Below the pieces are notes generated by a model. It was not told the DNA's origin, did no database searches, and saw only the letters and a list, made by a program, of their open reading frames with translations. The position numbers were made by a program, and so were the translations under genes. A DNA stretch of 12,346 nucleotides from Helicobacteraceae bacterium (GTDB lineage Bacteria; Campylobacterota; Campylobacteria; Campylobacterales; SZUA-545): assembly GCA_031275395.1 (NCBI GenBank), contig JAISOU010000094.1:1-12346 (forward strand). The letters are read 5' to 3'. Each line of letters begins with the position of its first letter. Within the stretch, counting starts at the first letter, position 1. Below are positions 7,413 to 12,346 of this stretch, piece after piece.

Positions 7413-8105
7413 ATGAAGATTTTAATCGTGGAAGACGAGCGAAAAACGGGCGAATATCTTAAACAGGGATTAAACGAGGCGGGGTTTTCGATCGATCTTG
7501 CGGATAACGGCGACGACGGGCTTTATCTCGCGGAAAACAACCATTACGATCTGGCGATCCTAGACGTTATGCTGCCTGGTATGAACGGCTGGCAACTTCT
7601 TTCGAGCCTGCGAAAACGCGGGATCAATACGCCTACGCTTTTTCTGACCGCCCGCGATCAGGTGGAAGATCGCGTTAAAGGTTTGGAGCTTGGCGCGGAC
7701 GATTATCTGATCAAGCCCTTTTCGTTCGCCGAGCTTCTTGCGCGCGCGCGGACGATACTGCGGCGCGATCGGCGCGGCGGCGAAACGAGCGCGATTCGCA
7801 TAGCCGATCTGGAGCTTGATCTGTTGCGGCGCGTAGCGAGACGCGGCGGCAAGCGCATAGAGCTGACGGCAAAAGAGTTTGGTTTGTTGGAGCTTTTAAT
7901 GCGAAGGGAGGGCGAAACGCTTCCAAAAACGCTGATCGCCTCTTTGGTGTGGGATATTAACTTTAACAGCGACGTCAATATTGTCGAAGTCGCTATGCGC
8001 CGATTACGCGCCAAGATCGACGACGGCTTTAATCAAAAACTGATCAAAACCGTTCGCGGAATGGGATATGTGCTAGAGGCTACGCCCGACGACAAAACCG
8101 CTTAA
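7413..8105 (+). CDS. cusR: CusR-like OmpR-family response regulator
   Basis: A 230-residue two-component response regulator. The receiver domain (1-115) carries the acidic pair E7/D8, phospho-acceptor D51 ([13 protein letters not shown]), T79 (FLTARD) and K101 ([14 protein letters not shown]). A winged-helix DNA-binding domain (about 128-225) follows, with [13 protein letters not shown] and the typical end VRGMGYVLE. By my recollection of E. coli CusR the similarity is close throughout, including [20 protein letters not shown] and [14 protein letters not shown]. CusR-type regulators activate Cu/Ag efflux genes when phosphorylated by the CusS sensor kinase. Here it is divergent from the cus operon with a candidate copper box between them, which supports the same role. 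No kinase gene lies downstream: the next gene is convergent and unrelated, so the partner must be elsewhere or absent. ATG is preceded by GGGAG. Confidence 0.94.
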   Translation: MKILIVEDERKTGEYLKQGLNEAGFSIDLADNGDDGLYLAENNHYDLAILDVMLPGMNGWQLLSSLRKRGINTPTLFLTARDQVEDRVKGLELGADDYLIKPFSFAELLARARTILRRDRRGGETSAIRIADLELDLLRRVARRGGKRIELTAKEFGLLELLMRREGETLPKTLIASLVWDINFNSDVNIVEVAMRRLRAKIDDGFNQKLIKTVRGMGYVLEATPDDKTA

Positions 8106-8144
8106 TAAATAATCCAAACCCGTCCAAAGAAATTGGAAAATCTT

Positions 8145-8178
8145 AAAAAAAAGTTTTGCAAGTTTAGCACCTTAAACT
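8145..8178 (-). terminator. possible terminator of the purA-fliJ-motE operon
   Basis: Read on the minus strand, AGTTTA/TAAACT forms a 6-base stem with a 6-base loop (8161-8178), followed 8 bases later by eight T residues (A run at 8145-8152 on plus). The stem is AT-rich and the T run is somewhat distant, so strength is uncertain. The position after the motE-like stop fits. Confidence 0.4.
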
Positions 8179-8189
8179 ATCTATATTTT

Positions 8190-8204
8190 GCGCGGCTATC
8201 GCGC
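8190..8204. terminator. possible hairpin between convergent cusR-like and motE-like genes
   Basis: GCGCG-GCTAT-CGCGC is a 5-base GC stem with a 5-base loop. On the plus strand it is followed by TTTAC, so it could end transcription of the regulator; on the minus strand it is followed by AAAATATAG. It is short and lacks a proper T run. Confidence 0.3.
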
Positions 8205-8219
8205 TTTACAAACGACGGT

Positions 8220-8744
8220 TTATTTTGTGGCGTTTTGATCTCTAACGTATGGAGCGCCTTTATGCAAAATCCCCGTGATAACGGCGGCGGCGGCGGGTTC
8301 GATCCGCGCTAATACGGCGGCGGCGGTTTTGGGATCTAAACGGCTTAAAATATCGGCGGCTAAATAGGGATCAAGCGCGTTCATAATCTCTCCCGCGTTA
8401 GAGGCTTTCATACCCGTATAAAGACTTTTTAATTTACTCTCTTTAATATCGTTAATCTGCGCTAAAAGCTCTTGCTGCGCTTTTAACGCCGCTTCGATTT
8501 TCGCTCCTTCTTCTTCGATCGCTTTTAGATCGGCGGCGATCTTTGCCTCTCTTTGTTTAAGCGCCTCCTCTTTTTTGCTTAAAATACGCTCTGTCGCTTC
8601 GCCTAAAGCCTCTAATTCGCTTTTTGATTTATCAAGGCGATCGACCTCGAAAAGAATCTCGTTTTTTCGCGCCTCGAAGATCGCGTTGCAATCGTCCGCC
8701 GCCGACATAACGCTCAGCGTAACTAAAAACAAAATCCGTTTCAT
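8220..8744 (-). CDS. MotE/PDP-like periplasmic protein (MgtE-N-like domain), flagellar-associated family
   Basis: A 174-residue protein with a signal peptide (1-15, MKRILFLVTLSVMSA|AD), a long coiled coil (about 25-108, heptad-rich with many E/K/A/L) and a C-terminal helical MgtE-N-like domain (115-160) with the repeated motif ALDPYLAADILSRLDPKTAAAVLARIEP. This matches the Campylobacterota PDP protein related to Cj1496c and to MotE-like flagellar proteins. The last residues contain DQNAT (169-173), the preferred acceptor sequon of the Campylobacter PglB oligosaccharyltransferase. The C. jejuni relative Cj1496c is reported to be an N-linked glycoprotein. ATG overlaps the fliJ-like stop (ATGA), with GGAG 9 bases upstream. 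The exact cellular role is not settled; flagellar assembly or motor function is inferred from family and neighbours. Confidence 0.85.
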   Translation of the reverse strand: MKRILFLVTLSVMSAADDCNAIFEARKNEILFEVDRLDKSKSELEALGEATERILSKKEEALKQREAKIAADLKAIEEEGAKIEAALKAQQELLAQINDIKESKLKSLYTGMKASNAGEIMNALDPYLAADILSRLDPKTAAAVLARIEPAAAAVITGILHKGAPYVRDQNATK

Positions 8745-9163
8745 TCCGCGCTCCTTAGAATATAACGGGCGTTGATCGCCGCGTCGTCCAAACGTTTTTC
8801 CTCGCTTTTTTTCGCCGCGATCGCCGCAAACGCTTTTTCTTCGCGATCGAGATGGTTTATTTTCTCGTATTCCACAAGCGCTTTTTTGAGAAGAAAACGT
8901 ATCTGAAAAACCCTCTGATGCGCCGTAAAAATCTCTTTTCGCGCCGCGCCGATTTCGCGCCGATATATCCCGCGTTTTTCGCTCGCGATCGCAAGATCGC
9001 CAAACGCGCCGCTTTCAGGTTCTACCATAGCGCCAAGCTCGGCGCTTAAAAGATTCAGCGCGTTTTCCCTCTTCATTAGTTCCGATTGCGCCGCTTGAAG
9101 CTCCCTGCGAAGCTCCTCTACCTTGCCGTTTTTAATCTTTGCAAGTTGGGCAAAATCGTTCAT
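8741..9163 (-). CDS. FliJ-like coiled-coil flagellar export protein
   Basis: A 140-residue, almost entirely alpha-helical, highly charged protein without signal peptide. It has FliJ-like character: N-terminal MNDFAQLAKIKNGKVEELRREL, then long coiled coil through about 125. FliJ is the soluble stalk-like component of the flagellar type III export ATPase complex in the cytoplasm. FliJ proteins are very divergent, and this call rests on length, coiled coil and on the position between purA and the motE/PDP gene, as in Campylobacter. It begins 4 bases after the purA stop and shares an ATGA overlap with motE, so the three are surely co-transcribed. The ribosome site (AGGTAG) is weak. Confidence 0.7.
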   Translation of the reverse strand: MNDFAQLAKIKNGKVEELRRELQAAQSELMKRENALNLLSAELGAMVEPESGAFGDLAIASEKRGIYRREIGAARKEIFTAHQRVFQIRFLLKKALVEYEKINHLDREEKAFAAIAAKKSEEKRLDDAAINARYILRSAE

Positions 9164-9167
9164 TGCG

Positions 9168-10376
<1,209 letters not shown>

Positions 10377-10378
10377 TT

Positions 10379-10786
10379 ATGCGCGCAATTCTAACACAGC
10401 AAAGCAAGATTTGCGAAATCGATCACGAAGTATTCACAAACGACTTCTACTATGCGGCTATTTTTGTTTTGGAGGGTATCGACGAAGCGTTTTTGGATAT
10501 TATGCGCAGTCGCGCTTTGCTGTTTTGCGCCGAAACGAACGAGAGCGCGATCGGAAACCTAGCGGTCGAAGCGAGAGGCGTTTTGCGCTTGATCGACCGC
10601 GAAAGCAAAACGCTAACGATCGAGCAGGAGCCGATAGCGCGTCTTAGCTGGCCTTCTATGACGATGGAATACGCTTTTGGCGGCAATAGGCTTATTCGCG
10701 GAATCAAAGAGGGCGACGAGGTAGAGTTTAGTTTTGTTCAAAGCGGGCGCGTCAATACGCTAAACGCGATTAAAAGGGTTAAATAG
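10379..10786 (+). CDS. CusF-domain protein outside the cus operon, uncertain N terminus, His ligand replaced
   Basis: The open frame reads to a TAG at 10784-10786. From ATG 10379 it gives 135 residues; the C-terminal half (66-135) is a clear CusF-like OB-fold. Aligning to E. coli CusF spacing, the ligand positions are Q83, W91, M94 and M96 (motif ARLSWPSMTMEY), so the metal-binding His is Gln while the Trp cap and both Met remain. The first 60 residues resemble nothing I know and have no signal peptide. Another plus frame, from ATG 10452 to codon GCG 10527, encodes a good signal peptide ending LCCFA, immediately before this frame's AETNES; one lost base near 10529 would explain this. Codon use favours the present frame over 10452-10530, so the case is open. 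A later ATG lies at 10502. The gene is divergent from purA; the next plus-strand gene starts 47 bases downstream. Confidence 0.72.
   Translation: MRAILTQQSKICEIDHEVFTNDFYYAAIFVLEGIDEAFLDIMRSRALLFCAETNESAIGNLAVEARGVLRLIDRESKTLTIEQEPIARLSWPSMTMEYAFGGNRLIRGIKEGDEVEFSFVQSGRVNTLNAIKRVK
10388..10393 (-). promoter_or_regulatory. probable -10 box of purA
   Basis: On the minus strand TAGAAT lies at 10388-10393, preceded by TGTGT, giving a start near 10381 and a leader of about 23 bases before the purA ATG. No convincing -35 is seen, which is common in this phylum. It overlaps the beginning of the divergent CusF-domain ORF, arguing that this ORF's real start is further right. Confidence 0.5.
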
Positions 10787-10833
10787 GATTTTCGCGCTAA
10801 GATCGTGGCTAGATTTTGACGCGAAAGGGCGGA

Positions 10834-11337
10834 ATGAAAAAGTGTTTATTAATCGCGGCGTTGGCGGCGTTTGCGTTTGGGGCGACGGTCGATTGCGATC
10901 GGCGTATGGTAGAAAAATCGGGCGGGTTTGCTATCTGCCCGCCGATTCGTTGGGAAGCTAAACCCGTCGGCGGTTTTAAGTATAACTTTCTTATGCAAAA
11001 GCCGCAAGAGGGTTTTGCGGCGAATATCAACTTTGCCGACGAAGAGTATAACGGATCGCTTAAAGAGTACGTCGATCTCAGCTTAGACGTACTAAAAAAG
11101 ATGATTGAAGACGTAAAGATCGTCGATCGCGCGGCTTTCTCGGCAAAAAACGTTAAAGGCGAGCGGATCGTCGCGCAAAGCGTACAATACTCGTTCGACA
11201 TAACGCAAACCGTCTACGTTTTTGATATGGAGAAATCAAAAAAAATGATAGTTACTTGCACGGGACTGACAAGCCTTGCAAAAACTACGCAAAAAATATG
11301 CGACGATTCGTTAAAAACCTTTGAAAAGCTTAAATGA
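10834..11337 (+). CDS. secreted PsbP/DcrB-like protein of unknown function
   Basis: A 167-residue protein with a signal peptide (1-16, MKKCLLIAALAAFAFG|AT). The mature part resembles the PsbP/DcrB (DUF1795-type) fold by pattern: a beta strand with a conserved aromatic near 37-50 (ICPPIRWEAKPV), ANINFADEE, a helix SLKEYVDLSLDVLKKM (75-90), and a final KMIVTCTGLTSLA strand with a closing helix. Family assignment is by eye and moderate. Four cysteines beyond the signal peptide (C21, C35, C142, C156) could form disulfides. EYNGS at 71-75 matches the bacterial N-glycosylation sequon. The start is ATG 10834, with AAGGGCGG just upstream; a TTG at 10816 in frame would spoil the signal peptide. It follows the CusF-domain gene by 47 bases and precedes the Fic gene by 13 bases. 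Confidence 0.85.
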   Translation: MKKCLLIAALAAFAFGATVDCDRRMVEKSGGFAICPPIRWEAKPVGGFKYNFLMQKPQEGFAANINFADEEYNGSLKEYVDLSLDVLKKMIEDVKIVDRAAFSAKNVKGERIVAQSVQYSFDITQTVYVFDMEKSKKMIVTCTGLTSLAKTTQKICDDSLKTFEKLK

Positions 11338-11350
11338 TTTAGCAATCGGT

Positions 11351-12109
11351 ATGGGCGAGAAGTTAAATAAAAATTCGCGTATCGACGAGTTAAAAAACGA
11401 GATCGACTCGTACCGTCCGTTAAAAAAAGAGCTATTAAAAGAGTTGTGCGAATTTTATCGCATAGGATTTACCTACTCCAGCAACGCGCTAGAGGGGAAC
11501 TCTTTAAGCGAGTCGGAAACAAAGATCGTTATTGAAGAGGGCATAACGATCGGCGGCAAGTCGATCAGGGAGCATAACGAAGCGCTTGGACATAGCGAAG
11601 CCTATTCGGCGCTCGAAAGGCTTGCGAAAAACGACGCGATTACGGAATCCGATATTTTGAAATTGCATAGATTGTTTTATTATCGAATAGACGAAAAAAA
11701 TGCTGGTAAATACCGAAAAAGTCAAGTATATATTACGGGGACGGACTACCTGCCGCCTTCGTATAAAGAGATTCCTAAAAAAATGAAAGAGTTTATCGCG
11801 AGTATAGGCGAGCTGAAAACAAGCTTGCATCCGATTGTTTTTGCGGCGAAACTTCATATATCTATCGCGACTATTCACCCATTTACGGACGGCAATGGTC
11901 GAACGGCGCGTTTAGTTATGAACTTAGCGCTAATACAAGCGGGCTATCCGATTGCGATTATCCCTCCGATCTTACGCGGCGATTATATTTCGGCAATCAA
12001 ATTGGCTAACAAAGGCGACGAACGGGCGTTTTTTGATTTTATTTCAAAGGTTGAATACGAAAGCGCCAAAGATTATTTAAGACTGCTAAAACACTACTAT
12101 GGCAAATAG
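11351..12109 (+). CDS. Fic-domain protein, class II (N-terminal autoinhibitory motif)
   Basis: A 252-residue Fic enzyme. The active-site motif HPFTDGNGRTAR is intact (H176-R187), as required for AMP transfer to hydroxyl groups of target proteins. The inhibitory helix motif (S/T)xxxE(G/N) is present at 44-49 (SNALEG), with E48 as the residue that blocks the ATP gamma-phosphate site. Its place N-terminal to the Fic core makes it class II. A flap region lies near 120-142 (YRKSQVYITGTDYLPPSYKE). No C-terminal winged-helix domain is present, unlike many longer class II relatives. The ATG at 11351 has a weak ribosome site; TTG at 11321 in the same frame overlaps the upstream gene by 17 bases. A sampled stretch, 11641-11760, is about 37 percent GC and the gene has few CGATCG sites, so recent acquisition is possible. 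The target is unknown. Confidence 0.92.
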   Translation: MGEKLNKNSRIDELKNEIDSYRPLKKELLKELCEFYRIGFTYSSNALEGNSLSESETKIVIEEGITIGGKSIREHNEALGHSEAYSALERLAKNDAITESDILKLHRLFYYRIDEKNAGKYRKSQVYITGTDYLPPSYKEIPKKMKEFIASIGELKTSLHPIVFAAKLHISIATIHPFTDGNGRTARLVMNLALIQAGYPIAIIPPILRGDYISAIKLANKGDERAFFDFISKVEYESAKDYLRLLKHYYGK

Positions 12110-12169
12110 CGCGGCGATTATCGATCGTTTATAATCAAGTATTTTATAAATGATAAATTAAGGAGATCG

Positions 12170-12199
12170 GCGCGAATATACAATTGTATATTTTCGCGC
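12170..12199. terminator. long near-perfect palindrome, probable bidirectional terminator
   Basis: GCGCGAATATACAA is mirrored by TTGTATA-TT-TTCGCGC, a 14-base-pair stem with a 2-base bulge and its centre at AATT. It lies 60 bases after the Fic stop and 80 bases after the rpsI stop (minus strand), between convergent genes. The plus strand continues TTAAATT; the minus strand continues CGATCTCC. The GC-capped, AT-centred palindrome without a real loop is unusual for a factor-independent terminator; a protein-binding site is an alternative. Confidence 0.45.
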
Positions 12200-12232
12200 T
12201 TAAATTGCGATAGTCGATTTACGATTTAATAA

Positions 12233-12255
12233 CCGCCCCGCGAACGCCACGAGGC
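12233..12255 (-). terminator. possible hairpin terminator downstream of rpsI
   Basis: On the minus strand CGCCTCG pairs with CGGGGCG (one T-G wobble) across a 9-base loop, followed by GTTATTAAATCG. It starts about 25 bases after the rpsI stop. The stem is strong but the T stretch is poor. Confidence 0.35.
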
Positions 12256-12279
12256 GATCCTTGCAAAAAGCTAACGAAA

Positions 12280-12346
12280 TTATCGTTTCGAGAATTGCGG
12301 GCTTCGGCGCGCTTTGTGCTTGCCGTATTTTTTGCGTTCAACGACG
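12280..12346 (-). CDS. rpsI: 30S ribosomal protein S9, C-terminal end (partial)
   Basis: The last 21 codons and TAA (12280-12282) of S9 enter from the right edge. The residues read VVERKKYGKHKARRSPQFSKR, the highly conserved basic S9 tail that reaches the ribosomal P site and ends in KR. Such an ending is diagnostic for S9, so identification is safe despite the short length. The gene's start, and presumably rplM, lie beyond the window. Confidence 0.96.
   Translation of the reverse strand, partial: VVERKKYGKHKARRSPQFSKR

Noticed and set aside
10816-10833. TTG start extending the PsbP-like protein by six residues
   Set aside because: ATG 10834 begins a proper signal peptide and has its own ribosome site.
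11504-11878. 124-residue minus-strand ORF antisense to fic, considered as an antitoxin
   Set aside because: No VbhA-like or other antitoxin motif is present, and the inhibitory motif is already inside the Fic protein (class II), so no separate antitoxin is needed.

Overview
The window looks like a chromosomal segment of a Campylobacterota (epsilonproteobacterial) organism. The main reason is the gene trio purA - fliJ-like - motE/PDP-like on the minus strand, which matches the order I recall around Cj1498c-Cj1496c of Campylobacter jejuni. A copper/silver efflux locus of Gram-negative type and the 3' end of rpsI are also present. Protein-coding density is high. No stretch without a gene exceeds 300 bases: the longest gaps are 499-739 and 12110-12279, both described below. 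No rRNA, tRNA, CRISPR array or insertion sequence was seen.

Layout. 1-498 (+) is the 3' part of a Sel1-repeat protein, followed by a short gap with several inverted repeats and one doubtful 42-residue ORF. 740-7318 (-) is a compact five-gene operon read from right to left: a DUF411/CopG-like protein, a small CusF-like copper-binding protein, a TolC/CusC-type outer membrane channel, a CusB-type adaptor with a CusF domain fused to its C terminus, and a CusA-type RND pump. A CusR-like response regulator (7413-8105, +) is divergent from it across a 94-base promoter region holding two 5-N4-5 inverted repeats, one of them close to the known CusR/CopR box core. No histidine kinase follows it. 8220-10358 (-) is purA, fliJ-like and motE-like. 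10379-12109 (+) may be a second transcription unit: a third CusF-domain protein, a secreted PsbP/DcrB-like protein, and a class II Fic protein. 12280-12346 (-) is the end of rpsI.

How it works together. The minus-strand Cus genes make a complete tripartite exporter spanning both membranes, with a periplasmic chaperone and a CopG-type periplasmic copper protein; the divergent regulator probably controls them. Three CusF domains occur in 12 kb, and they differ at one metal-ligand position each (H-W-M-M, H-M-M-M, Q-W-M-M). The first two belong to the exporter; the third lies outside the operon beside purA, where the reading frame of its N terminus is uncertain.

The most striking genome-scale signal is the palindrome CGATCG. 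I counted about 60 copies by eye, against roughly 3 expected by chance, about a dozen of them within the full GCGATCGC. This resembles the HIP1 element of cyanobacteria but sits in an epsilonproteobacterial gene context.
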